From NCBI GenBank assembly GCA_950106755.1, contig CATNNA010000004.1, forward strand, positions 1,178,001 to 1,242,000: a stretch of 64,000 bases of DNA, given 5' to 3'. A program made the translations under genes and the position numbers. The notes beneath the pieces are model-generated. The model was given only the letters and a program-made list of their open reading frames with translations, did not search any database and was not told where the DNA came from. Shown piece after piece: positions 11,446 to 21,669 of the stretch; the first letter of the stretch is position 1; the number at the start of each line of letters is the position of its first letter. The stretch is from Climacium dendroides (lineage: Eukaryota > Streptophyta > Bryopsida > Hypnales > Climaciaceae).

Positions 11446-12040
11446 CGTGTGTGTCCGACAGTACAGAAGAAAAGCAGCCACCTCCGTGAAGAGCAAGCCT
11501 CAGAACTGAATGACAACCCTAAACCCTCAGAACGTGCTCCGCCTTGAATCACAACCCACACTCTCACAAACAAAAAGCGCCACTGAAGAACTCGTGTACA
11601 TCCGACAGTACAGAAGAAAAGCAAGCCACCTCCGTGAAGAGCAAGCCTTGGAACTGAATGACAACCCTAAACCCTCAGAACATGCTCCGCCTTGAATCAC
11701 AACCCAAACTCTCACAAACAAAAAGCGCCACTAAAGAACTCGTGTGTGTCCGACAATACAGAAGAAAAGCAAGCCACCTCCGTGAAGAGAAGCCTCGGAA
11801 CTGAATGACAACCCTAAACCCTCAGAATGTGCTCCACCCTGAATTGCAACCCAAACTCTCACAAACAAAAAGTGCCACTGAAGAACTCATGTGTGTCCGA
11901 CAGTACAGAGAAAAAGCAAGCCACTTCCAACAGCACAGAAGAAAAGCAAGCCACGTTCGACAGCACAGAAGAAAAGCAAGCCACCTCCGACAGCACAGAA
12001 GAAAATTACGGTAGTAGAGAAGAAAAGCAAGCCACCTCTG
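11446..12040. repeat. Tandem repeats of 147-148 bp and 30 bp
   Basis: Four units with period 147-148 bases can be anchored on the word TCCGACAGTACAG at about 11454, 11601, 11749 and 11896. Each contains CCGTGAAGAG, AACCCTAAACCCTCAGAA and CACTCTCACAAACAAAAAG. The last unit ends in three copies of a 30-base repeat, AGCAAGCCAC..CAGCACAGAAGAAA (11914-12005). The open frames across it are products of the repetition. Confidence 0.8.
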
Positions 12041-12194
12041 GGCGACCAGCCAGCAGCCGACCCTCTTCGGACGAAAGAGACGACGACTGGGATGGAAACC
12101 CGACGACCGACGGTTGAACTCCGTCCATCGTCACTTCGTCGTTCATTGAATCGTGGCCCCTGATCAAATTGATACCTGCCCCTGATCTGTTTGA

Positions 12195-12310
12195 TACCCT
12201 GGGCCTATACTCAGATCCGAGTTTGAGAGGGGGTCTCACAAATGATACTTGCACAACGTATACCCAGGGCCTATACTCGGAACCGAGATTGAAAGGGTGT
12301 CTCACAAGGA
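12195..12310. repeat. Short direct duplication
   Basis: Two copies of a roughly 45-base segment, beginning GGGCCTATACTCNGANCCGA and ending GTCTCACAA, lie at about 12200-12241 and 12266-12307 in direct orientation. Confidence 0.6.
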
Positions 12311-12885
12311 TCTCTGAATGGAAGATAAGTGGACATGGTGTGTGCATAGATGGATATCAATATCAATTAGAATCGACGGAGATACAAAGGCTAAGGCCTA
12401 TTTTGAGTAACTTGGAAATTTTTTGAAATTGAACAAAATGCCAACATTTCCATAAGTTGTTTCAATTTTTGTTAAATTTTAACCATACTAATTCAAACTT
12501 CACATATTAGAGATCTTATAAGAAAAGAAAAGACAACAATATCACTTATACAGTGAAAGATTATAATGTTTGACCATGAAGGTGTTCAAACTGCAAAAAA
12601 ATTTCAACCCTCTTTTCAGAAGTCAAATCTAAAAAATTGGTGACCAAAAAGATTTGAGGTTACAAAGCCTAACATGTATAACCCCAATGAACATATGGCT
12701 TCTTAAAATCTACTCTATAGTTGTTTGAAATGTACTCTATAGATGTTTGATGCTAAAACTAGACTTTACAAAGTTTTTTTGGAAATATTAAACTACTGAA
12801 AATAGCAACTTCGTTAAGTTTTGCTTGACTTCAAAGTCCTGCAAACACCACATTCTAGTGCCTAGAGCATTTACACACATTACTA
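12311..12885. other. AT-rich spacer with no gene
   Basis: I see no gene or RNA here. The sequence leads into diverged satellite copies. Confidence 0.45.
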
Positions 12886-14625
12886 ATATAAATTGGTAAC
12901 CTGCATGTTTTATTAAAACAAAACTCTTAGAATTGACTTCACTTTTTGGTAGGTACAATGTCATGGAATTCAATCAAGGCCAATTTAAATGGGCCCAACA
13001 AATTTGTCCACAAGTTTCAAATTTTTTTTGGTTGTGGGTTTGGTCAATGCATGTGTGGAAAAAATTAAATTAGTGACCCACATGTTTTTTTAAATGTAAA
13101 CTCTTAAAATTGACTGTACTTTGTAGTACTAATGTCATGAAATTCAATCAAGGCCAATTTAAATGGGCCCAACAAATTTCTCCACAAGTTTCAAATTTTT
13201 TTTGGATGTGGATTTGGTCAATGCATTTGGAAAAAACATTACATACTACTAACCATGATCATTAAGTAGATTTACTTTGACCTCAACAATATTTAGTAAA
13301 CATTTGTTTGGTACAATGCCACTATATTCATAGTACACTATGAATATCATCACTAGTACCTTGAATTTCAATGCTTGATTGTGAAGTGTGTTAAGATATT
13401 TATTGTGAAGCGTTATTCGCTTAATGGGAGTTTGTAGTGACCTTAAATTGTAATTATGGGTACCAACAGCATAATGACTGAGGCTAGTAAATTGAATTCA
13501 TGATGAAGCGTTATTTATTTTAAGCGATTTGTGGTGAAACTACATCATAATTATGACTCTCAACATCACAATTATTAATAAGGCTACTACTAAGTACATT
13601 CATTATACTCTGGTTGAAACAATTTCAATCTATTATAATGAATGTCACATGAAACTAGAAATTGTTAAATATGATGATGTATAGTTCAAGTGATTTAGAA
13701 CTTGTGGACAAATTTTCTGAGCCCATCTAATTTGGCCTTGATTGAATTTCATGATGTTGGTACTACAAAGTACAGTCAATTTTAAGAGTTTAGTTTTAAA
13801 AAAACATGTGGGTCACTAATTTAATTTTTTTCACACATGCATTGACCAAACCCACAATCAAAAAAAAATTTGAAACTTGTGGACAAATTTGTAGGGCCCA
13901 TTTAAATTGGCCTTGATTGAATTTCATGACATTAGTACTACAAAGTACAGTCAATTTTAAGAGTTTACGTTTAAAAAAACATGTGGGTCACTAATTTAAT
14001 TTTTTCCACACATGCATTGACCAACCCACAACCAAAAAATATTTAGAACTTGTGGACAAATTTGTTGGGCCCATTTAAATTGGCCTTGATTGAATTTCAT
14101 GACATTAGTACTACAAAGTACAGTCAATTTTAAGAGTTTACGTTTAAAAAAACATGTGGGTCACTAATTTAATTTTTTTCACACATGCATTGACCAAACC
14201 CACAACCAAAAAAAATTTAGAACTTGTGGACAAATTTGTTGGGCCCATTTAAATTGGCCTTGATTGAATTTCATGACATTAGTACTACAAAGTACAGTCA
14301 ATTTTAAGAGTTTACGTTTAAAAAAACATGTGGGTCACTAATTTAATTTTTTCCACACATGCATTGACCAAACCCACAACCAAAAAAAAATTTGAAACTT
14401 GTGGACAAATTTGTTGGACCCATTTAAATTGGCCTTGATTAAATTTCATGACATTGGTACTACAAAGTACAGTCAATTTTAAGAGTTTAGCTTTAAAAAA
14501 ACATGTGGGTCACTAATTTAATTTTTTCCACACATGCATTGACCAAAACCACAACCAAAAAAAATTTGAAACTTGTGGACAAATTTGTTGGGCCCATTTA
14601 AATTGGCCTTGATTGAGAAATATGT
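12886..14625. repeat. 174-bp satellite in inverted arms
   Basis: A unit containing GCCCATTTAAATTGGCCTTG, ACTTGTGGACAAATTTGTTG and ACATGTGGGTCACTAATTTA recurs about every 174 bases. In one orientation it has six copies from about 13690 to 14625, anchored at 13721, 13896, 14069, 14243, 14417 and 14592. In the opposite orientation there are two good copies and one decayed copy from about 12886 to 13230. About 460 bases of unrelated AT-rich sequence separate the arms, so a transcript could form a long hairpin. Confidence 0.85.
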
Positions 14626-16480
14626 GCGTCACTTATTTATTTTTTTAAGCATGGACTGTCCGAGAAAGTTGAAAAAACCCGGCAATGGAAGTGCAAATGG
14701 AAAAAGAAATTAACATAGAAGTTGGAAACGCCCTCTTTGATGATAACCCATGGGCACCTCTTTAAAAGAATAATGTAACTGAATTTTTCCACGTGGACCA
14801 AGTTCATGCAAAAATGGCCGGGGTTGTACTTTGTTTGAGAAAGTCAGAAAAAACATGCAAGGGAAGTACAAATGAGGAAGGACAAATAGGTAGAAATTAG
14901 AATCATGCTCTTCAATGATAATCCAATAATCTATGATTGGGCACCTAACAAAGAAAATAATTTAATTTAATTTTTCTATGAGCCCTTCAGTTCATGCAGA
15001 TATGGCTGAGCCTTGAATTTTGAAGTTCTTGTATGCATTACTCTTTTCACTTGACATTTTTTCTACTGTTTTGAATTAGCACTTAATGAACCTTAGAATG
15101 AAAGTAAAACCGTGATGGCTATTTTGATTTTTGTTCATTTTCAAACAAAAAAATTCTTTTTTCTAAGAAATGGCCATAGATTGTACATTTCGAATCTATT
15201 TAGAGCTTGTATTTTGTTGTTCGTTTTGAATTCCATATTTTCCGCTTTGGTTTGCATGGGTAAAAATTAGAACCTCTTCAAAGGCAAGGTTAAAAGAATT
15301 TAGGAATGGTAAATGTAATTTCCTTTCAAATTTTTTTGATGACTTGCTGGAGACAATTTATTTGAATTTAGGGCGTAGATTCCAAGCCCTAAACCCTAAA
15401 CCCTGAGACTGTGAACCCTTGAAATTGAAGGCAAAATGTTCCCATCCTAAACCCTCAAATCTGCTGCAAAAAAAGGGACATTCTTTAAACATTCCAACAT
15501 TATTAGGAATTTTTTAAAATCATACTTTTCATTCACTTTAGAAGAAGAACAATATTTCCGTTGACTAAAGGTGGGGAAGTTTGCAGTAAAGGCACTTTCT
15601 AGCCAAAATTAACATTATTCTAGTGTGTGCTATATATATGGCAAGCCGCGTTAGGTGCCACATGGTTAGTATAAGTAACGGAACCTTCATTTCCTAATAA
15701 TGAACTTAGGTGCATTGTAAGGTCCACAATTGGGCTCAAAATTTTGAAGTCAAAGTAGAAAAGGGTTCGGATAGTAGCTTCTGCTGTCCGCATTTGAAGA
15801 CTGCCAAAGGGGATATGCCACTACGGACTTTAAAAGTCAACACAAACTTAATGAAAAGTGTAGTGACCCCATTATTTTCGTGGGGCCAGCCACTAAATTC
15901 AGGATTGCATGTGGATATCGAAAGGTTTACGTGGCAAGGCCGTCGTGATTCTGGGGACACTTGATATTAGAATGTACGCCTTTCAAAAATGAGAACTGAC
16001 TTCGCGCTCTTTCCTTCCCGCCGAGGAGTTGAGTGGACGTCGGCAGTTTAGTTGCATTCCAGTCATTCCACCTTTCTCTTCAACTGCATCAACTTTGAGC
16101 TTTGCTGTTGTTCTCTGTGCTTTCAACTTGTTCTATTATGTCTTTAGAAGAGTTTGATTAGTATTGTTCCGCAATTGTATTGGTACAACGCCGGTTGTTG
16201 CCCGTTGTATTGCTCAAGCAGGAGATCCATCGCATAGGAATTATAGTAAGCCACTCCCACCCCTTTGAAAACATGAGAATTCTCCATTTAGCTGCTTCTA
16301 GGATCTGTCATTCCAGCCTCTAGGTTTGCATAAGATCTTTCATTCCATGATTGGCAGTTGTTTTGCGTAGGTGCTCAATGATCTCCAGCACAGTTCACGT
16401 TGTGATTAGTCAGTCCGACTATTATCCATGAAATGTTCAAGTCCTCAATCATTCGACGAGCGCAGTCTGGAGAATGCGCA
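14626..16480. other. Spacer without recognised gene
   Basis: AT-rich sequence with a short telomere-like block (about 15389-15407) and scattered short frames such as 15710-15964, none with a recognisable product. The last 500 bases are less AT-rich and lead to the TATA box of the downstream transposase gene. Confidence 0.45.
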
Positions 16481-16484
16481 GAAC

Positions 16485-16496
16485 TCTATATAAACT
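16485..16496 (+). promoter_or_regulatory. Likely TATA box of the type I transposase gene
   Basis: TCTATATAAACT is a near-ideal plant TATA box. It lies about 65 bases upstream of the first palindrome of the 16558-17351 array and about 980 bases upstream of the start codon. The array is then downstream of the transcription start, in the leader or a leader intron. Confidence 0.55.
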
Positions 16497-16557
16497 CCTC
16501 CGCGAAAGACGGACTTACTATAAATAGAAATTCCTTGACTACAATGAAAATGAAATG

Positions 16558-17351
16558 CACTTCAGCGCGACTCGCGCTGAAGTGCTTCTACTAGAGTTTC
16601 CATTGTCTTTGTGCAGACGGATCACCTAGACTCGCGTTTAATTGATATTCATCCCTGGTCGGGCTGAAGTGTATTCACAAAGGTAAAGGAATATGTAGTG
16701 TCGACACTTCAGCGCGACTCGCGCTGATGTGCACTGAAGTAAGCTGGTCTAGATCTGTATTCTATAAAATCGTGATGGAATATACTCTAGAGATACTCCA
16801 GATCTATCAGAGCTGAATTGCAATTCAGCACGACTCGCGCTGAAGTGTAGATACGCGTAGTGAAATGTATTTTGACGATATCACACCACGACTAATGCCT
16901 AATTACAATTTAGAGAGACTCGCGTTGAAGTGTCAGACTTATTGGATCTGAATTACAATTCAGCGCGAGTTGCGCTGAAGTGTAGATACGCGTAGTGAAA
17001 TGTATTTTGACAATATTCCACCACGACCAATGACTAATTGCAATTCAACGCGACTCGCGCTGAAGTGTCGTCACGGAGGGAATGAAATATATTGTGACGG
17101 TATTCCAGTGCGAGTAATTCCGAATTGCAATTCAGCACACAGAGAATGATGCTATTTTAGCTCAATTGGCGCTGAATTCTCATCACGCAGGGAGTGGAAT
17201 TAGTAACGACGTATGTCTACATCGTGGGTGCTAAATTGCAATTCAGAGTTGGTCGCGCTAAAGTGCAATCACCTATTGCATGAAATTGGTTGCGACAATA
17301 TGTTCGCGTCCTGGGAGCTGAAATACAATTCAGCGCCGGTCGCGCTGAATT
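16558..17351. repeat. Array of about ten type I palindromes
   Basis: The clearest sites are 16558-16584 (27-base perfect palindrome), 16705-16731, 16822-16846, 16957-16981, 17042-17066 and 17327-17351. Decayed ones lie near 16625, 16910, 17130 and 17240. Most have the core CAGCGCGACTCGCGCTG and flanks AATT or CACTT. Part of the array is a tandem unit of about 140 bases containing GTAGATACGCGTAGTGAAAT. The array lies between the TATA box and the splice acceptor just before the transposase start. The palindrome is the same as in ParB-MTase copy 1, tying the two genes to one element family. Confidence 0.85.
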
Positions 17352-17477
17352 GCCATTCGGATATTACTGCCGCTCAGAAATACCAACACCATTTACTCCG
17401 TCAATCAGGTCGATTGGTGTATGATGCCAGACATTGACTTCAATACTGCTTTTCATTTGGTTTTCCAGATACGTGAC

Positions 17478-20335
17478 ATGACTTCATCTGCGACTTTTGA
17501 CGACTTCATGGAATCCTCGGATGATGAATTTCCAGTTTTGGAAGGGATGAATGTAGGCATTTCTGAATGCGAAGGACTTCCGTGTCATCTTTGGAATACA
17601 AGATGTGTCACTCTTTACAATGAGGAGGGTCTACTTGTTGGCGAAGGGACTTGCCATAGTGTCAACTCAGACCTCGTGCTTGGAGCTAATGGTCCTCTTG
17701 GAGATACCCATGTAGCAGTTCACATCACCAAGACATTCTCAGAAGCGGATATCCCTCAGGAGCAGATTTACTATTTGGTAGCTTGGCCGATTAAACGAGT
17801 CCACTGTGCGAGAGCAAGTCTTCACGACCATGAGGCGCGAGACAGATTCAATCAGCTACAAGCCCGCCTCTTGAATCCACAACCTCTAGCATCTGTACGG
17901 CCATATTTAAGTATCCTTAGGAATCCACCTCGTGTGACCTCCCGTAGATCTAAGGAACTCCTCACTCCAGAGTGCATCAACTTGGTGTCTAGCAAAGTCT
18001 GTTGTTCCCAGAATTGCGTTCAACCGTTTCCAAGGGAGAAGATTCGGGCCTTCCGCGAGAGAATGTACTCCAATACATCATTCAAGTTCAGGTCACACAT
18101 GAAGACTGATGTACATAGGTCAGTGCATCTTGGTGCACGTGGGAGGAAGACAGTGACCGTTGAAGGCATCAACGTGTGCATGCGAGCATGGATGCATATT
18201 TCTGGGGTCTCGGAGGCTACATTCTATCGATACCTCAAATATTGGAAGGACGAACGAGAGGCAAGAGACCATGGAAATGTAGGATTGGAGAAGCCGAGAA
18301 AGCACACTCAACAAGCAACTGCCACACTAAAGTGCATCCTTGAAAAGGAGGCAGATCACATGCCACATCGTACTCGGACTTTGAAGTCAGGGGACAAGGT
18401 CGTATCCATGTGTCTTCCCTCTACTTTTCAGTGGAAGGGTAAGATGAAAGAAATTAATGATGTCAATGTAGCCTTCGGATTACCCGAAGTTTCTACTTCA
18501 AACCTGAGCAAGATCAGGTCCTCGAAGTTTTCAGAGTACGAGGTGAAAAAACCTGGTGATAATTTTGCTCGGTGTTCAGTGTGTGACAAACTACAAGAGC
18601 TACGAAGGAGTTGTATTGCTGGATCTCAAAGTGCTTTGATATGGTCAAGGAGGCTTGACAAACATTTGGTTATTGCTCGGGCACATAGGGAGCTGTACTA
18701 CGCAAATCGTTACCGCTCGCATGAGTTTCTACATGAATGTTTGACGATCATGCATGACAAGATGGACCATGCCAAGACCGCTTCTCCGGTTTTTTCCCAC
18801 AAAACTAAAGAACTTGATGGGCTCATGAAGTTGCCCGTCTCGGTCACTGGCATGATTGCGCATGGTCATGCTGATGTTCGATATGCGCACTATGGCTTGG
18901 ATATGTTTCCCCACGACTCAAACTACACTATTGGCTCCATGGCGAAGTTGCTTCGAGATTTGGAATTGCCACCAAAATCGTCTTCTCGGCAATTGTTTAT
19001 GGGGTCTGGATCCACAAATTTATCCAGGGCAATACTAAAGGGTGCCGAAGTTTGCGAAGCATCGCTACCTCCGCTACTGGAAACGTTATGTCTAGGGATG
19101 CCGTTGCCTCCTATTTTGAATGTGCAGATGGATAATGCCACCGGAGATAACAAGAATAGATTTGTTTTCTGTTATTGGTCTCTACTTGTTGCAAACAAGA
19201 TCTTTCGTGAAGTGTACGTGAACTTCATGATTGTGGGTCATACTCATGACGACATTGATGCGCTCTTTGGAAGATGGAGTATGCTTTTGAAGAAGGAAAA
19301 CTTCCTTACAATTCCTGCACTTATGAAGTCGTTTATGGATGTGGAATCCATTCCAACAATCCCTCACCTCATCGAAGAAGTGCCAGATTTCAAGGGTTTC
19401 ATAGCAGGCAAAGTTTTGGACGGCAATGACATCATGGTTGGACACACAAAGCCACAACAAGTGAAGTTCTACCTTGACTCGACTGGGTGTCCAGTCATGA
19501 AGTACAAAATGTTGTGCACTGATGTGGAGTGGTTGCCGAAGGGGACTGGTCGCCGAAGGGGACTGGTCATGGAATGAAATTGTGGAAGGAGGACTCTGAA
19601 GGGCAAAGTTTGTGGCCATGTAGAGTACCAGAAGCAATTCTGCCGAGTCCAATGAAAGGTGCAGAGGACATCTTGAAGGGCATATCCGGATTCGTGAGGT
19701 ATTGGGAGAATTTGTGCAATCAAGATCGCACTGGAGAGTACCGAAGACGCTATGAGCACGTAGTGCACTACTGGCAAGGTGTCAAGGTAGCATTGCTAGA
19801 ACCACTACCTTCATCTTCTATTTTGAAGGATGGTTTTTGGCCTACGAGCCGTATTCAAGCAACTCAAGTGGATGAATTAGACGAAGACGGCGAGGATCGT
19901 GAAGAGTTTGGGGAAGATGACGCGTACGTAGGCCCTTTGAGAGGTCGCCCACAACCATCCTTTAGGGTGGGTTGAGATCTCTTTGAAGGATATTTTGTTG
20001 CAGTTCGACCCGCAGATGGTGACAGTCATTCGGTTTGGATTGCAAGGGCGTTGTCTGATCCAAATTGTAATCCGGAGAAACCTAATTGTATACGCATTCA
20101 GTACTTCCGTCCAACATCGAGAGATGAAGATGTTCAAGACTTCTACACTGGATGGGACAGTGAAAGAGGTCTACGTTGGAAAGTGGATGAAATTGAACCG
20201 CCACTTTGGGAGCATACAAATGCTGTTATGACAGCGTGGAAGTCTAGCATTCGAAAAGATACTCGTCAATGCATGATCAAGATTCCTGCTGCTCAAATTG
20301 ACATTATCAACCAAAGTCTCGCATCCTACACTTGA
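17478..20335 (+). pseudogene. DUF7869-like DDE transposase, type I element
   Basis: The start ATG is ten bases after the acceptor TTTGGTTTTCCAG and aligns with the start of the second copy at 21670. About 945 residues are read with two lesions. N-terminal: a conserved block and the cysteine cluster CCSQNCVQPFP (about 175), and a helical ATFYRYLKYWK. Middle: CSVCDK (about 366). RNase-H-like core: HDKMDHAK, HGHADVRYAHYGLDMFP, MDNATGDNKNRF (about 550) and GHTHDDIDALFGRW (about 588), giving candidate catalytic Asp residues. C-terminal: YFVAVRPADGD and WIARALSDPN, a small beta-rich domain. A 17-base tandem duplication (CGCCGAAGGGGACTGGT) near 19535-19560 shifts the frame. A TGA at 19973-19975 replaces an Arg codon of the sister copy. 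The family name is from motif memory. Confidence 0.7.
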
Positions 20336-20700
20336 TATCTGTAGCTATGTAATATGTATGCATATGATTAGATGGTATAGTTTTGAGTGGATTGATTTTA
20401 TTTTATTGCTCGGCATTGCATTATTGATTTCAACTGTATATTTTGTGTTTACAGAACATTGGAATTTAAGTATAGTCTCAATATACTTCTTTTTATATTC
20501 TTCAGCACTCTTTTCTTTATTTTTTACTTCATTATCTTATTTTTTTATCATTGAGTATGTTTTATTTCAAATTACATTGTTATTGGGAAAAAAAGTAGTA
20601 GATATATCTACTATTTATTTGGTTAACAGATAAAGCACTTGTCACATTTTGGGTAGGGGGGCGGTTGGTTGTTACAACTTTCCTGCCTGCAAAGCTCATT
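20336..20700. other. AT-rich 3' flank
   Basis: This is the probable 3' untranslated region and flank of the preceding transposase gene. I see no coding potential. Confidence 0.4.
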
Positions 20701-20706
20701 TAGCAG

Positions 20707-20822
20707 CACCAAGTCATGTTGTTCTCTCATGCACTCATACAAGTCCAACGGGAATCGAACCCGGACCGCTTCAATGAGATGAACAACCCCTCACAACCAA
20801 CCGCGGAGTTCATGACTTGGTG
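20707..20822. repeat. Foldback with tRNA-like B box
   Basis: Perfect 12-base terminal inverted repeats CACCAAGTCATG / CATGACTTGGTG bound a 116-base segment. Its minus strand reads CCGGGTTCGATTCCCGTTGG, a good RNA polymerase III B box with a T-arm-like hairpin. An intact cloverleaf with acceptor stem could not be drawn. The best reading is a SINE- or MITE-like element, or a tRNA relic. Confidence 0.55.
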
Positions 20823-21060
20823 TTTAGAAGATGACGTAATCTTTATTTATATTAATTATAACATTTACTCTAAACCGAATTACATGTGTTTGAACAGACT
20901 ATCACTCAAAAGACTCTCATTTTAATGGAAATTGCGCATTACAACTAGCAAATTCAATGTTTGCCCACCTAAATTGCCTAAAATTATAATTCATTTGTTA
21001 GGGTCTAAATGGACAATATTATTATGAGAGACCCCAAACCTCTCAAAATATTGAATATTG

Positions 21061-21295
21061 TGTTGAGGTTATCCTCGGCTCGAGGATAATCTCCATCATG
21101 CATGGAGGTTATCCTCAAGCCGAGGATTATCTCCAACATGCATGGAGATTATCCTCGGGCCGAGGATAAGCTCCAACATGTCCGGCATTGTCTTCGGCCC
21201 GAGGATAACCTCCATGCATGATGGAGATTATCCTCGAGCCGAGGATAACCTCCATGCATGTTGGAGATTATCCTCGAGCCGAAGATAATGTCCAC
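21061..21295. repeat. Alternating type III palindrome array
   Basis: Six TTATCCTCG..CGAGGATAA palindromes with a period of about 40 bases alternate with a second palindrome, CTCCATCATGCATGGAG or its complement. The spacer orientation flips in the middle (near 21180), so the whole array is also one large inverted repeat. It lies about 400 bases upstream of the second transposase gene. A further single palindrome at 21607-21630 is closer to the start. Confidence 0.85.
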
Positions 21296-21669
21296 CACAT
21301 ACATACATGGAATGTCAATTATAACCATAGACATTCATTGACATTTGTGATGATATATAGAGTTCATATACATAATCAGTGTATCACTGTAATGTCGTGT
21401 GTGGGAATGCATAATATCTCTCAAGAGTGTTTGTAAGATGAAGTAATTAAAATCTGTTTTCTGGTTCTGTTTTTTAAATTCTTTACATTATCACTACTTT
21501 AGTCTTCGTGGATGGATTGTTATACATGATCACAAAATTGTTTACAATTTTACCCTCCAGTGGAGTTCGCTTTGCTCCTGGATTTGTCAATGAGTCCTAC
21601 TTTTTTATTATCCTCGACTCAAGGATATTCACAATAGTATTACTTAATTGGTGTTCTCTCACGCGCAGA

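Noticed and set aside
16558..17351. Regularly placed palindromes resembling a CRISPR array
   Set aside because: Spacing is irregular, the spacers are themselves repeated, there are no cas genes and the context is eukaryotic.
20707..20822. A functional tRNA gene on the minus strand
   Set aside because: The T-arm and B box are convincing, but no acceptor stem, D-arm or anticodon arm could be fitted around them.
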